In this document: piece by piece, positions 8,493-18,196 of the stretch
How positions within the stretch are numbered: the stretch's first letter is position 1
Layout of the letters: each line of letters begins with the position of its first letter
Source: Fulvivirga ligni
GTDB lineage: Bacteria > Bacteroidota > Bacteroidia > Cytophagales > Cyclobacteriaceae
Assembly: GCF_021389935.1 (NCBI RefSeq)
Contig: NZ_CP089979.1
Span: forward strand, 3,949,001-4,013,000
Length of the DNA stretch: 64,000 bases
Direction: 5' to 3'
The notes under the pieces: generated by a model
Told to the model about the DNA's origin: nothing
Databases searched by the model: none
Seen by the model: the letters and a program-made list of their open reading frames with translations, nothing else
Program-made: the position numbers and the translations under genes

Positions 8493-9299
8493 ATGAACAA
8501 ACTCCGATTAGGGGCTGTAGCCCTATGCCTTAGCTTTTTTATGTCCTGTGAAGAAAGCGATCAGCAGGTAAAGCCAGAGAAGGAGGAAATCTCTTCAGAA
8601 ATACTGGCTAAAATCGAAACTCTAGGATTTAGTACAGTTGATGCCTTCCAGTATGATGGTAAGTACTTCGTAGAGAATGATATTGTACTCACAGATGCCC
8701 ATCTTGAATCATTGTCAGAAGGTAAAATTTATGCATTTGAAGAACAGTATAGCACCGATAACCTCGTTACTGCGTTGCCTAGAACCATAAAGGTGTATCT
8801 AAGCTCAAGTTTTTCTTCTAAGTACTTTACTGCGCTAGATGCTGCACTTGGTAGATATAATGCAGAGGGACTTTCCATTACATTTCAGCGAGTAACTAGC
8901 GCGAGTAGTGCTAATATGGTTATCAATCCATCTCCATGGTATTACTATTGGTTTGGCATATTGGGCTCTGGGGGTTTTCCTACTGCTGCAGGTAATCCTC
9001 ACGGTGAGATTTTGCTGACAAAGCAGTACTATGATGGCATCAATAATCCTGGCGCTCTTACCACCACTTTGGCTCATGAAATAGGTCACTGTATCGGCTT
9101 TAGGCATACGGATTATATGGATAGAAGCTTCAGCTGCGGTGGATCTACAGATAATGAAGGTGATGGCGGTGTAGGAGCAAACTATATCCCTGGCACATCA
9201 GCATCACCTGAGTCTGGTTCATGGATGTTAGCCTGTTCTGACGGTTCTGACAGACCATTTACCAGCAATGATAAAACTGCTCTAGACTATTTGTATTAG
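8493..9299 (+). CDS. Secreted M57-type (HEIGH) zinc metallopeptidase, lipoprotein
   Basis: A 268-residue lipoprotein with lipobox FFMSC (Cys19), so it is exported and anchored in an outer membrane leaflet or at the surface. The C-terminal half is a metzincin-like protease domain. Its zinc site reads HEIGHCIGFRH, with ligands His195, His199 and His205 and catalytic Glu196. This pattern and the surrounding sequence match the dual-action HEIGH family (Pfam Peptidase_M57) known from Bacteroidota and myxobacteria. The domain holds only three cysteines apart from the lipobox, including CGG and LACSD. The N-terminal 80 residues may act as a prodomain. It stands alone between two terminators. The substrate is unknown. 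Confidence 0.88.
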   Translation: MNKLRLGAVALCLSFFMSCEESDQQVKPEKEEISSEILAKIETLGFSTVDAFQYDGKYFVENDIVLTDAHLESLSEGKIYAFEEQYSTDNLVTALPRTIKVYLSSSFSSKYFTALDAALGRYNAEGLSITFQRVTSASSANMVINPSPWYYYWFGILGSGGFPTAAGNPHGEILLTKQYYDGINNPGALTTTLAHEIGHCIGFRHTDYMDRSFSCGGSTDNEGDGGVGANYIPGTSASPESGSWMLACSDGSDRPFTSNDKTALDYLY

Positions 9300-9322
9300 T
9301 AGATAGATTTATTCGTAGAAAG

Positions 9323-9352
9323 AGCCCCTACTTAGGGGCTTTTTTTATTTTT
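9323..9352 (+). terminator. Rho-independent terminator of the metallopeptidase gene
   Basis: AGCCCCTA (9323-9330) and TAGGGGCT (9333-9340) form a hairpin, which probably opens to a six-base loop, followed by seven T residues and ATTTTT. Confidence 0.9.
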
Positions 9353-9385
9353 ATCGTTTAACCAGAATCAATTGCAACCGAAAGC

Positions 9386-9397
9386 GCAAACGTTTTC
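9386..9397 (+). promoter_or_regulatory. Candidate LacI-type operator upstream of the maltodextrin operon
   Basis: GCAAACGTTTTC is a near-perfect palindrome around a central CG, preceded by GCAACCG. The same arrangement (GCAACCG, then GCAAACGTTTGC) occurs upstream of susC at 47124-47142. A central CG within a 12-16 bp palindrome is typical of LacI-family operators. It lies 110 bp before the GH31 start. Confidence 0.6.
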
Positions 9398-9507
9398 GTG
9401 ATTTTTTATAGCCTAATTCCACTATAATCCTTGATTTTAATTTACATTAGACCACTGATTATACATGAAAATGTGCTGTTTTAGCCCATTTTTTAAAGCT
9501 ACTACTT

Positions 9508-11934
9508 ATGTTATCATCTATTAAAGAAGGCAAGAAAGTCGACGGTGTTGGCCTTGGAAGTTTGCTGAGATACGAGCAAAATGATTTTGGTCTTAAGTGC
9601 TATACAGATATTGCAATCTATGAAATTTCAGTATATACAGATCACATTGTAAGAATCCATATCCACAAAGAGGATGAGATAAATACAAACCCCTATTCTG
9701 TAATAGTAAAACCAGAGCAGACCAACTTTACTTTTGTAGATGACGGGGATTTTCTGAATATATCTACAGCTGCCCTTTCGTTGAAAATACAGAAATGCAC
9801 TTCTCTATTTACGTTTCTCACCGCTAATGGAGAGATAATCAACGAAGATGATACATTTGGCACCTCATATCTTGGTGAACAAGTTACAACTTATAAGAAA
9901 TTACAAGAGGGTGAGCGATTCATTGGCCTGGGAGAAAAAACAGGACCGCTAGATCGCAGAGGGCATGGCTATACGCATTGGAATACTGATTATTTTGGTT
10001 ACCCTGAAGATGGGGATCCTTTGTATTGCTCCACTCCTTTTTATATGGGGCTACATCATCAGTTGGCCTACGGCATCTTTCTAGACAATTCGCATAAGAG
10101 CCATTTCAACTTTGGAGCATCTAATAGAAGGTTTTCCAGCTTCTCGGCTGATAGTGGTGATATGGATTATTACTTCATTCATCATAATTATGTAAAAGAT
10201 ATTATTTCGTCATACACCTATCTAACTGGCAGAATGGAGCTCCCTCCCATCTGGAGCATGGGCTATCAGCAGTGCAGATATAGCTACTATCCTGATAAAG
10301 AAGTGGTTAACCTGGCCAGAACATTTAGAGAGAAAGAGATTCCGGCGGATGTGATCGTGCTTGACATCCATTATATGGATAACTACAAGATATTCACTTG
10401 GGACAAAGAGAAATTCTCCCAACCAAAGGAAATGCTTGAGCAATTAAAAGACTTGGGCTTTCATGTAGTGCTGATGTGCGACCCTGGTATAAAAATAGAA
10501 GAAGGTTACGCTGCCTACGAAGAGGCAAAAGAGCAGGATCTATTCTTAAAATTTCCTGATGGGTCTCTTTATGAAGGCGAAGTTTGGCCTGGTTGGTGTC
10601 ACTTTCCTGACTTCACCAAAGAGGAAACTCGTGAATGGTGGAGAGAAAAATTCAAGGCTTATACAGATCTTGAGGTAGATGGTTTCTGGAATGATATGAA
10701 TGAGATTGCTACCTGGGGGCAGAAATTGCCTGATTTAATAAAATTTAGCTTCGAGGGTGATGAAACTACCGCCAGAAAAGGACGTAATGTGTACGGATTT
10801 TTAATGGCAAAGAGCACTTTTGAAGGAACTAAAGAACTCCTGAATGGCAAAAGACCTTTCGTGCTTACGAGAGCTGGTTTTTCAGGCATACAGCGTTATG
10901 CTGCCGTCTGGACTGGAGATAACACAGCCACAGATGAGCATATGATGTTAGGCACCCGATTAGTAAACAGCATGGGACTTACTGGCATTGCATACGCAGG
11001 TTATGATGTAGGCGGCTTTGTAGGAAATGCCCGCGAAGCACTATTTGCCAGATGGATACAAGTAGGGGCCTTCTCCCCTTTCTTTAGAGGACATAGCAAT
11101 ATTAATACAAGAGACTCAGAACCATGGGCTTACGGAGAGGAAGTTGAAGAGATTTCCAGAAACTATATTAACCTCAGATATCGCTTACTGCCATATATTT
11201 ACAGTCTGTTTTTTGAAGCCACAGAAACTGGTATTCCACTTTCGCGAAGCCTGGCGATTGATTATACCCATGAAGCCAAAGTTTATGATGAGCTATATCA
11301 CAATCAATACTTATTTGGACCTTCAATTTTAGTAGCTCCAGTGGTAAGCACTAAGGATATTACGAAGTTGTATTTACCAGAAGGTCAATGGTATAATCTT
11401 TTTACTGACCAATTTTACCAAGGTGATCAGGAAATGTTATTTGAGTGCCCTATTGAGCAGCTGCCATTATTCGTAAAGGCCTCAGCCATTATTCCTATGG
11501 CTGCCGAAGCTAGAAGCAATACTCAAGATCTTGGAGATGTATTAGAAGTACATATCTATAATGGTAAAGAGGCAAATTCATTTGAGCTATATGAAGATGA
11601 CGGCGAATCATATGATCATATCAATGGGGCTTTTGCCAAGAGAGAAATAACCTACACTCCAGAGGCTGGCACCATAACCATTGGCAAGCAAGAAGGTGAT
11701 TTAAAATCATCATACAAAACAATTAAACTCTGTTTACATGGTTTTGAGGCTGAATCCTATCAAGTAAATGACGGAGAGGCAAGCCTTCACATTAAAGGTT
11801 ACCGATTTATAGAACCTATCTCAAATTTTGATCCTATAGAGAAGGATCCAAATGCTGTAGTTCAAGTTGAAAAATTGAAAACCATTGAATTTGATAATAA
11901 AGAAGAATTAATCACTATTAGTTGGACTAATTAA
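9508..11934 (+). CDS. GH31 alpha-glucosidase, cytoplasmic
   Basis: Hydrolyses terminal alpha-glucosides such as maltose and maltodextrins to glucose. The 808-residue product has no signal peptide, so it is probably cytoplasmic. An N-terminal beta-sandwich (about 20-240) precedes the catalytic barrel. The nucleophile is Asp396 in WNDMNE, and the acid/base is Asp471 in the WTGDN motif. The segment VDGFWNDMNE and the later PFFRGHSN block are characteristic of GH31 alpha-glucosidases. A C-terminal beta domain follows. It is the first gene of an operon with a GH13 enzyme (8-base gap) and a sugar symporter, so imported maltodextrin is the likely substrate. A candidate LacI-type operator lies upstream. 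Confidence 0.93.
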   Translation: MLSSIKEGKKVDGVGLGSLLRYEQNDFGLKCYTDIAIYEISVYTDHIVRIHIHKEDEINTNPYSVIVKPEQTNFTFVDDGDFLNISTAALSLKIQKCTSLFTFLTANGEIINEDDTFGTSYLGEQVTTYKKLQEGERFIGLGEKTGPLDRRGHGYTHWNTDYFGYPEDGDPLYCSTPFYMGLHHQLAYGIFLDNSHKSHFNFGASNRRFSSFSADSGDMDYYFIHHNYVKDIISSYTYLTGRMELPPIWSMGYQQCRYSYYPDKEVVNLARTFREKEIPADVIVLDIHYMDNYKIFTWDKEKFSQPKEMLEQLKDLGFHVVLMCDPGIKIEEGYAAYEEAKEQDLFLKFPDGSLYEGEVWPGWCHFPDFTKEETREWWREKFKAYTDLEVDGFWNDMNEIATWGQKLPDLIKFSFEGDETTARKGRNVYGFLMAKSTFEGTKELLNGKRPFVLTRAGFSGIQRYAAVWTGDNTATDEHMMLGTRLVNSMGLTGIAYAGYDVGGFVGNAREALFARWIQVGAFSPFFRGHSNINTRDSEPWAYGEEVEEISRNYINLRYRLLPYIYSLFFEATETGIPLSRSLAIDYTHEAKVYDELYHNQYLFGPSILVAPVVSTKDITKLYLPEGQWYNLFTDQFYQGDQEMLFECPIEQLPLFVKASAIIPMAAEARSNTQDLGDVLEVHIYNGKEANSFELYEDDGESYDHINGAFAKREITYTPEAGTITIGKQEGDLKSSYKTIKLCLHGFEAESYQVNDGEASLHIKGYRFIEPISNFDPIEKDPNAVVQVEKLKTIEFDNKEELITISWTN

Positions 11935-11942
11935 ACCTATAC

Positions 11943-13316
11943 ATGAAGAATTTTATATATATACTCTTTGCAGCTGTCTTTATTTTCTCTTGTGAGCAAC
12001 AGGAAGATAAAGCTTCTCAATCAACACCTACTCAAAAGGGAGAGGTAGATAATGAAACCTTTCCTGAGAGAGCCAAGGACATGACCATATATGAGGTTAA
12101 TGTACGTCAATATACCTCTGAAGGAACATTAAATGCCTTTTCAGAACATCTTAAAGATCTCAAAGATCTGGGGGTTGACATGCTTTGGTTCATGCCTATT
12201 CAACCCATTGGCGAGAAAAATAGAAAAGGGAGCCTTGGAAGCTACTATTCTATTAAAGATTATAGATCTATTAATCCAGAATTCGGCACCATGGATGACT
12301 TTAAAAAGCTAGTGGACAAAGCACATGAAATGGGATTTGTAGTTATACTCGATTGGGTACCTAATCATACTGCATGGGATAATCCTTGGATCACAGAGCA
12401 TCCAGAATATTATGCAAAAGATAGTGCTGGCAACATTACGTATGAGGCTGATTGGAATGATATCGCCTTACTTGATCACACCAATCCAGCTACTAGAAAG
12501 GCCATGATAGATGAGATGAAATATTGGGTTGAAGAAACAGATATCGATGGATTTAGATGTGATCATGCTGGTCATGAAATCCCTCTTTATTTCTGGGAAG
12601 AAGCTACCGATGCCTTAGATCCAATCAAAGATTTATTCTGGTTAGCAGAATGGGATCAACCTAGAATGCACCTCACCTTTCATGCTACTTACAGCTGGGG
12701 TATGCTTCACCTTACAGAGGCTGTTGCCAAGGGTGAGCAGCCAGTTTCCGCTTTGGAAGATTTTATTGAAAAAGACGTGGCTGAATACGGAAAAAGGGCT
12801 TTTAGACTTACTTTAACTACTAATCATGATGAAAATGCATGGTCAGGAACTGTTTTTGAAAGATACGGAGAAGGACACAAAGCCTTTGCTGCCTTTGTTT
12901 TTACCACTTATGGCATTCCAATGATCTATAGCGGTCAGGAAGCTGGAATGGATAAAAGATTGGCCTTTTTTGAAAAGGACTCAATTGACTGGTCTGATAA
13001 AAATGGCCTAAAAGAGTTCTATAAAAAGCTGGTTCAGGTAAGAAAAGATAATCCGGCATTATGGAGCGGAGCTTATGGTGGAATGCCTCAAGTGCTGGAA
13101 GATGGTAACGAAGATGTGATATCTATTTTGAGGCAAAAAGATGATAATCAAGTAGTTGTCATCATCAATTTAACTGATAAGTCGCAGTCTGTTACCCTGC
13201 CATCGAATATATCAGCAGACTATAAAGACTACATGACAGATAAAAATATGAGTTTGAAATCAGGTGAAAGCCTTGATCTCAAACCATATGGTTTCTATAT
13301 TCTTACAAAGGATTAA
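11943..13316 (+). CDS. GH13 alpha-amylase-family lipoprotein
   Basis: Cleaves alpha-1,4-glucosidic bonds outside the cytoplasm. The lipobox is FIFSC (Cys17). The catalytic barrel has all four GH13 regions: I, DWVPNHT; II, DGFRCDH with nucleophile Asp207; III, WLAEWD with acid/base Glu236; IV, NHDE with Asp296. At 457 residues it is compact: there is little room for domain B, and a short C-terminal beta domain ends the protein. The fine specificity (alpha-amylase, maltogenic or neopullulanase-like) cannot be read. It sits between GH31 and the symporter, with gaps of 8 and 2 bases, so it probably trims oligosaccharides in the periplasm or at the surface before uptake by the symporter. Confidence 0.92.
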   Translation: MKNFIYILFAAVFIFSCEQQEDKASQSTPTQKGEVDNETFPERAKDMTIYEVNVRQYTSEGTLNAFSEHLKDLKDLGVDMLWFMPIQPIGEKNRKGSLGSYYSIKDYRSINPEFGTMDDFKKLVDKAHEMGFVVILDWVPNHTAWDNPWITEHPEYYAKDSAGNITYEADWNDIALLDHTNPATRKAMIDEMKYWVEETDIDGFRCDHAGHEIPLYFWEEATDALDPIKDLFWLAEWDQPRMHLTFHATYSWGMLHLTEAVAKGEQPVSALEDFIEKDVAEYGKRAFRLTLTTNHDENAWSGTVFERYGEGHKAFAAFVFTTYGIPMIYSGQEAGMDKRLAFFEKDSIDWSDKNGLKEFYKKLVQVRKDNPALWSGAYGGMPQVLEDGNEDVISILRQKDDNQVVVIINLTDKSQSVTLPSNISADYKDYMTDKNMSLKSGESLDLKPYGFYILTKD

Positions 13317-13318
13317 GT

Positions 13319-14827
13319 ATGAGTGAGGTATCAGTAAGTTCTAAAAAGCCGAGACTCAGCTCTTGGCAGATCTGGAATATGAGTTTTGGATTTTTAGGAA
13401 TCCAATTCGGTTTCGCTCTTCAAAATGCTAATACAAGTAGAATTTTTGAGACATTAGGAGCAAACACAAAAGACTTAGCTTTCTATTGGCTAGCAGCGCC
13501 GGTAACAGGTTTGATCGTCCAACCAATCATCGGTTATTATAGTGATAAAACATGGCATTCGAAGTGGGGTCGTAGAAGACCTTATTTTGCTGTAGGGGCT
13601 ATTTTGGCCACCGCAGCACTTATAATAATGCCTAACTCACCCACCCTTTGGATAGCTATAGGAACTCTCTGGATAATGGATGGTTCTATAAATATCAGTA
13701 TGGAGCCATTCAGAGCCTTTGTAGGAGATATGCTGCCTAATGAGCAGAGAACGAAAGGCTTTGCCATGCAGAGCTTCTTTATCGGGATCGGTGCAGTTGT
13801 GGCTTCTGCTTTACCATGGATATTTTCACATTGGATTGGACTTTCTAATAAGGGGGATGATGGAGAAGTTGGAGATTCTGTAAAGTGGTCGTTCTATGTA
13901 GGTGCATTTGCTTTCATCGGAGCTGTCATGTGGACGGTTTTTACTACAAAAGAGTATCCTCCAGAAAAGTCAGAAACATCAGAGGAGGAAGATCAATTTT
14001 ATGTAGATGATAAAAAATCGCCCAAATCGTATTTAACAATTGGTGCCTTTCTCTTGCTAATTACAGTTGCTGTTAGTGCTTGGTTCTATATTGAAAAGCT
14101 AGATGCTGAATTATATGTTCTATCTGGAGTTCTGGGCTTGTTCGCCCTTTCATATCTTATCACAGGGTATCTAATGACTATTCAAAAAACGAAGAATGGT
14201 TTTGTTCAGATAGTTCGTGATTTTCAGAATATGCCAAAAACTATGGTCCAGTTGGCATTTGTTCAGTTCTTTACTTGGTTTGCCTTATTTGCAATGTGGA
14301 TTTACGCTACATCGGCAGTAACCAGCCACATATATTTATCTACTGATCCAACTAGCTCGGAATACAACGACGGAGCCGACTGGGTTTCTCTTTTATTCTC
14401 CGGCTATAGTTTGGTGTCAGCTATAGTTGCATTATGTTTACCGGCTTTGGCAAGAATTACAAACAGAAAAATAACTCACTTGTTGGCTTTAATTTGTGGT
14501 GGTCTAGGTTTAATCTCATTCTATTTTATTACTGACCCTTTTTATTTAAGTGTCTCAATGATAGGTGTCGGCATTGCCTGGGCTAGTATTTTATCCATGC
14601 CATATGCAATTTTATCTGCTGCTTTGCCGGCTAAGAAGATGGGGTACTATATGGGTATATTTAATTTCTTTATCGTTATTCCGCAAATTGTAGCAGCTAG
14701 TATCCTGGGATTTCTGGTCACTACATTTTTCAATAGTGAATTTATTTATGCTATAGTGCTAGGTGGAGCATCCATGATTTTGGCAGGTGTTTTATGCTTG
14801 TTTGTTAAAGACAATGAACCAGATTAA
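13319..14827 (+). CDS. MFS sugar symporter (SLC45/GPH-like), probable maltose or glucose uptake
   Basis: An inner-membrane permease of 502 residues with about twelve hydrophobic segments. The N-terminal block (NMSFGFLGIQFGFALQN), the loop DKTWHSKWGRRRPYF and the cytoplasmic charged loop near residues 215-235 (SETSEEEDQFYVDDKK) are typical of the SLC45/sucrose-maltose symporter branch found in Bacteroidota maltose loci. It starts 2 bases after the GH13 stop and is the last gene of the operon. The transported sugar is inferred from the neighbours: maltose or short maltodextrins for GH31, or glucose. No terminator is obvious after it. Confidence 0.88.
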   Translation: MSEVSVSSKKPRLSSWQIWNMSFGFLGIQFGFALQNANTSRIFETLGANTKDLAFYWLAAPVTGLIVQPIIGYYSDKTWHSKWGRRRPYFAVGAILATAALIIMPNSPTLWIAIGTLWIMDGSINISMEPFRAFVGDMLPNEQRTKGFAMQSFFIGIGAVVASALPWIFSHWIGLSNKGDDGEVGDSVKWSFYVGAFAFIGAVMWTVFTTKEYPPEKSETSEEEDQFYVDDKKSPKSYLTIGAFLLLITVAVSAWFYIEKLDAELYVLSGVLGLFALSYLITGYLMTIQKTKNGFVQIVRDFQNMPKTMVQLAFVQFFTWFALFAMWIYATSAVTSHIYLSTDPTSSEYNDGADWVSLLFSGYSLVSAIVALCLPALARITNRKITHLLALICGGLGLISFYFITDPFYLSVSMIGVGIAWASILSMPYAILSAALPAKKMGYYMGIFNFFIVIPQIVAASILGFLVTTFFNSEFIYAIVLGGASMILAGVLCLFVKDNEPD

Positions 14828-14934
14828 CTTTCTGTGTTTCAAGTAGATTACTTTTAAAGCAAATTCTGTATACACTGACATTGAGGCTTTTGGCACTAAT
14901 TGTGTTAAATTGAAATAAATCAAATCAGGTATAT

Positions 14935-16083
14935 ATGAAAAAAGGCTACTTAATTTTTAGTTTATTAATAATCACCTTCTTCCTTTATGACTGTTCTTCA
15001 GGCAAAAAGGCATATGAACAAGGTGATTATTATGAAGCGGTACTTAAGGCGGTAAATAGGCTAAGGCAGAAACCAGATCATAAGAAATCCAAAGAGACAC
15101 TGAAAGGTGGATATCCTTTGGCTGTACAAACTATTGAGCAAGATGCTAGAAATAGTTTAGCTAGCAATGCACCTTTCAAATATAAAAATGCACTGAGAAG
15201 CTATCAGTTGATCAATAATATGTATGACGAGATCAGAAGATCTCCAGGTGCATTAAAGGTAGTTCCGAACCCTAAGAACTACTATGATAAAGTAGCTGAG
15301 ATGAAGCAATTAGCCGCTGAAGAAAGCTACGTTGCGGGCTTAAATGCGCTGGAAAGGAATACCAGAGAGGACGCTAAACAGGCATATTATTTCTTTAAAG
15401 ATGTTGATTCATTTGTTCCTGGTTATAAAGATGTAGTTAACAAAACGGAAGATGCTCTTTTTCAGGCAACGTTGAAGGTAGTGGTAGAGCAAATACCTGT
15501 TCCTACAAGATACCAGCTAAGCGCTCGCTTTTTCCAGGATAAGATAGAAGAGTATCTTCATTCTCATTACAGATCCAATCTATTTGTTAAATTCTATAAC
15601 CCCAGAGAAGCGGAGGAGATAAACCTACCTTATGTTGATCAATATCTAAGATTGAATTTTGACGATTTTACAGTGGGTGAAACTCACATCATTAAAGACA
15701 CTGAAACCGTCACTAAGGACAGTGTGGTGGTAGGTAAAGTAACATTAGAAGATGGCACCAGTATGGACGTTTATAATACTGTAAAAGCAAAGCTAACGGT
15801 ATGGAAAAAAGAGGTGATTAGTAAGGGCCTTTTCAGTATGAAAGTGTTTGATGCTCAAACTAAGGCAGTGCTTTTGCATAAGAAATTTGAGGGTGAGTTT
15901 GTATGGTTTTCAGAATGGGCAAACTTTAATGGAGATGAACGAGCCCTATCTAAAGAGCAGCTGAATATTTGCAAGAATCACGAAGTAGCTCCACCCCCGC
16001 CTCAAGATCTATTTATTGAGTTTACCAGACCAATATATGATCAATTGGTGGGTAGTGTAAACGGATATTATAATAGGTTCTAA
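14935..16083 (+). CDS. Conserved lipoprotein with TPR-like helical region, unknown function
   Basis: The 382-residue product has a lipoprotein signal (FFLYDC, Cys20). Residues 20-190 are helical and repeat-like (AYEQGDYYEAVLKAVNRL, then YVAGLNALERNTREDAKQAYYFF), suggesting TPR-type packing. The second half is beta-rich, with alternating strands, and ends in a PPPPQD linker and a short helix. I know similar proteins only as Bacteroidota hypothetical lipoproteins. It is probably periplasmic on the inner or outer membrane. It is transcribed alone, 107 bases after the symporter gene, and ends at a terminator. Confidence 0.82.
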   Translation: MKKGYLIFSLLIITFFLYDCSSGKKAYEQGDYYEAVLKAVNRLRQKPDHKKSKETLKGGYPLAVQTIEQDARNSLASNAPFKYKNALRSYQLINNMYDEIRRSPGALKVVPNPKNYYDKVAEMKQLAAEESYVAGLNALERNTREDAKQAYYFFKDVDSFVPGYKDVVNKTEDALFQATLKVVVEQIPVPTRYQLSARFFQDKIEEYLHSHYRSNLFVKFYNPREAEEINLPYVDQYLRLNFDDFTVGETHIIKDTETVTKDSVVVGKVTLEDGTSMDVYNTVKAKLTVWKKEVISKGLFSMKVFDAQTKAVLLHKKFEGEFVWFSEWANFNGDERALSKEQLNICKNHEVAPPPPQDLFIEFTRPIYDQLVGSVNGYYNRF

Positions 16084-16107
16084 CATCCTATTTCTTTATA
16101 AATGTAA

Positions 16108-16146
16108 AAGGTCATATTCAAAATCTGAATATGACTTTTTTTTTTT
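16108..16146 (+). terminator. Rho-independent terminator of the lipoprotein gene
   Basis: TCATATTCA (16112-16120), AAATC loop and TGAATATGA (16126-16134) are followed by C and eleven T residues. It overlaps the 3' end of the convergent helicase gene and may work weakly in both directions. Confidence 0.88.
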
Positions 16147-17347
16147 AGTTTCTCTTCTTTTTATAGAATTTCTTTTTATTCCCTCTACTTTTGGTTCGGG
16201 GTGAGTAGGCTGGCCCTTCTCCGATAGAAGCTGGTATCTTCCCTTTTGGTATTGATTGCTCCAGCAATTGTTCTATAGCATAAAATTTATCTTGCTCCTT
16301 AGGATTAACAAACGTAAATGCTACACCTTTAGACGCGGCTCTAGCTGTTCTACCTATTCTGTGAATATAGTCTTCACCATCATTAGGTACATCATAGTTG
16401 ATGACCAGCTCAATATCTTCAATATCTATACCTCTACTTAGGATGTCCGTGGCCACAAGAATCTTTAATTTCTTGTTTCTAAAGTCTCTAAGCACATGCT
16501 CCCTTTCAGTTTGATCAAGATCTGAATGAATGTCTTCTACAGAGAAGTCTAATGCCTTCAGTTCACGACTCAGCTGCTTAGCGCTACTTTTTGTACTGCA
16601 GAATATGATTACGCTTTGAAGCTCTTTAGCCTGAAGTATAAACTTAGCCAAAGGTATCTTTTGATTATCATAAAGGATAAATGCTGCCTGAGCTACTCTT
16701 TCTGCCGGTTTACTTATGGCTATGTTAATTTCATCAGGCTCATGCAAAATCTTCTTGGCCAGGTCTCTAATTTTATTAGGCATAGTGGCTGAGAAAAGCA
16801 GGTTTTGCCTTTTCTTAGGTAAGAATGATATGATCTTCATCAGGTCATCATTAAAACCCATATCGAGCATTCTATCGGCTTCATCTAATACCAGACATTG
16901 TAATTCACTCACCTTTACATAACCCAGGTTCAAATGCGCAATGAGTCGTCCTGGAGTACCAATGATCACATCAGCACCTTGGGTAAGAGCAGATTTTTCA
17001 CGGCTAAATGATTGACCATCTCCCCCACCATAAACTGCGGTAGAGCTTACAGATGTAAAGTAAGAAAGACCTTCCATCTGCTGATCTATTTGCACAGCCA
17101 GCTCCCTGGTTGGTACTATTATTAAAGCCTTGATCTGGTGATCTGGCTCTTTTTGAAGTATTTGATGTATAACTGGTAATAAGAAGGCAGCTGTTTTTCC
17201 CGTTCCTGTTTGAGCTGATGCTATAATATCTTTCCCTGCTAATATGGTAGGTATTGCTTGTTCCTGAACTGGGGTAGCCTCACTAAATCCTATGGCTTCT
17301 ATTCCTTCTAAAAGGCGGTCGTCCAGACCTAACTCTTTAAATTTCAA
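16145..17347 (-). CDS. DEAD-box ATP-dependent RNA helicase, RhlE-like
   Basis: Unwinds RNA duplexes, typically in ribosome assembly, mRNA decay or cold adaptation. All helicase motifs are visible in order: Q motif (GFSEATPVQ), motif I AQTGTGKT at residues 45-52, PTREL, TPGR, DEAD at 155-158, SAT at 186-188, and HRIGRTAR near residue 331. After the core, about 30 basic residues (RTKSRGNKKKFYKKKR) form a short RNA-binding tail. The 400-residue length and sequence form fit the RhlE group common in Bacteroidota. It is monocistronic and convergent with the lipoprotein gene. The exact ortholog name is not certain, so no symbol is given. Confidence 0.93.
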   Translation of the reverse strand: MKFKELGLDDRLLEGIEAIGFSEATPVQEQAIPTILAGKDIIASAQTGTGKTAAFLLPVIHQILQKEPDHQIKALIIVPTRELAVQIDQQMEGLSYFTSVSSTAVYGGGDGQSFSREKSALTQGADVIIGTPGRLIAHLNLGYVKVSELQCLVLDEADRMLDMGFNDDLMKIISFLPKKRQNLLFSATMPNKIRDLAKKILHEPDEINIAISKPAERVAQAAFILYDNQKIPLAKFILQAKELQSVIIFCSTKSSAKQLSRELKALDFSVEDIHSDLDQTEREHVLRDFRNKKLKILVATDILSRGIDIEDIELVINYDVPNDGEDYIHRIGRTARAASKGVAFTFVNPKEQDKFYAIEQLLEQSIPKGKIPASIGEGPAYSPRTKSRGNKKKFYKKKRN

Positions 17348-17496
17348 ATGTGTTACTATTTAAGTATAACTGTACTTATTCATCATCAGAGATTGAGTGT
17401 CTTTGATGATATGATGCAATTTAATCAAAATAATTACTTTATCGTTGTAGTTATCCTTTATCATTGCACGATTACAAAGTATAGCTTACCTTTTTT

Positions 17497-18150
17497 ATGT
17501 TTGAACATTTGATTTTTGATTGCGATGGAGTATTGGTCGATACCGAAATAGTAGCCGCTGAAGTAGTTTGTAAAGTAATGAATAAATATGGAGATGATAT
17601 TTCTCTGGATGATTACCTTACTAATTGCACAGGAAAACAAATATCAGTGATATTGAATTCACTTCCAGAACAGTATACTAAGGATGTAGACCTGCATCAA
17701 TTAATGATAAATTGTGAAGAGGAAATTTACGAGCAACTGAGGCCAGTTGTAGGTATGCCAGACATGGTACATGAACTACCTCTGCCAAAATCAGTTGTAT
17801 CCAACAGCGCTTTATGGCAGGTAAAAAAAGCCATTGCCCATGTGCAATTGGAAGATGTATTTGAAGGGCGCTATTTTTCTGCACAAATGGTAAAGCACCC
17901 TAAGCCAGCTCCAGATGTTTATCTGCACGCCTCTAAAACGTTGGATTTAAGCCCGGAGAAATGTCTTGTGGTAGAAGATAGTAAAGCTGGTGTAACGGCA
18001 GCTGTCGCCGCAGGCATGCATGTTATAGGATTTGTAGGAGCAAGCCACATATTGCCAGGTCATGCTGAGGCTTTACTGGAAATTGGGGCTAAATCTATCG
18101 CATCAAATTATAAGGAATTGCAACAGATCATTACTGATCTGGTAAAATAA
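17497..18150 (+). CDS. HAD-superfamily sugar-phosphate phosphatase or mutase
   Basis: A 217-residue cytoplasmic hydrolase with a HAD core and a helical cap (subfamily I). Motif I is FDCDGVLVDTE with nucleophile Asp8 and acid/base Asp10; motif II is SNS near residue 88; motif III is the Lys in KHPKPAPDVY; motif IV is VVEDSKAGV. The DCDGVLVD form resembles YieH-type 6-phosphogluconate phosphatases and beta-phosphoglucomutases. The beta-phosphoglucomutase reading is possible given the alpha-glucoside genes nearby, but this gene is not in their operon. It is monocistronic and ends at a bidirectional terminator. Confidence 0.88.
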   Translation: MFEHLIFDCDGVLVDTEIVAAEVVCKVMNKYGDDISLDDYLTNCTGKQISVILNSLPEQYTKDVDLHQLMINCEEEIYEQLRPVVGMPDMVHELPLPKSVVSNSALWQVKKAIAHVQLEDVFEGRYFSAQMVKHPKPAPDVYLHASKTLDLSPEKCLVVEDSKAGVTAAVAAGMHVIGFVGASHILPGHAEALLEIGAKSIASNYKELQQIITDLVK

Positions 18151-18152
18151 AA

Positions 18153-18176
18153 AAAGCTGCACCTAAGTGCAGCTTT
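18153..18176. terminator. Bidirectional rho-independent terminator
   Basis: AAAGCTGCAC (18153-18162), CTAA loop and GTGCAGCTTT (18167-18176) form a ten-base stem. The T run is better on the minus strand, where it serves the sensor operon; it also follows the HAD gene directly. Confidence 0.85.
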
Positions 18177-18196
18177 CTTCAATTGTTTCATCTCAT

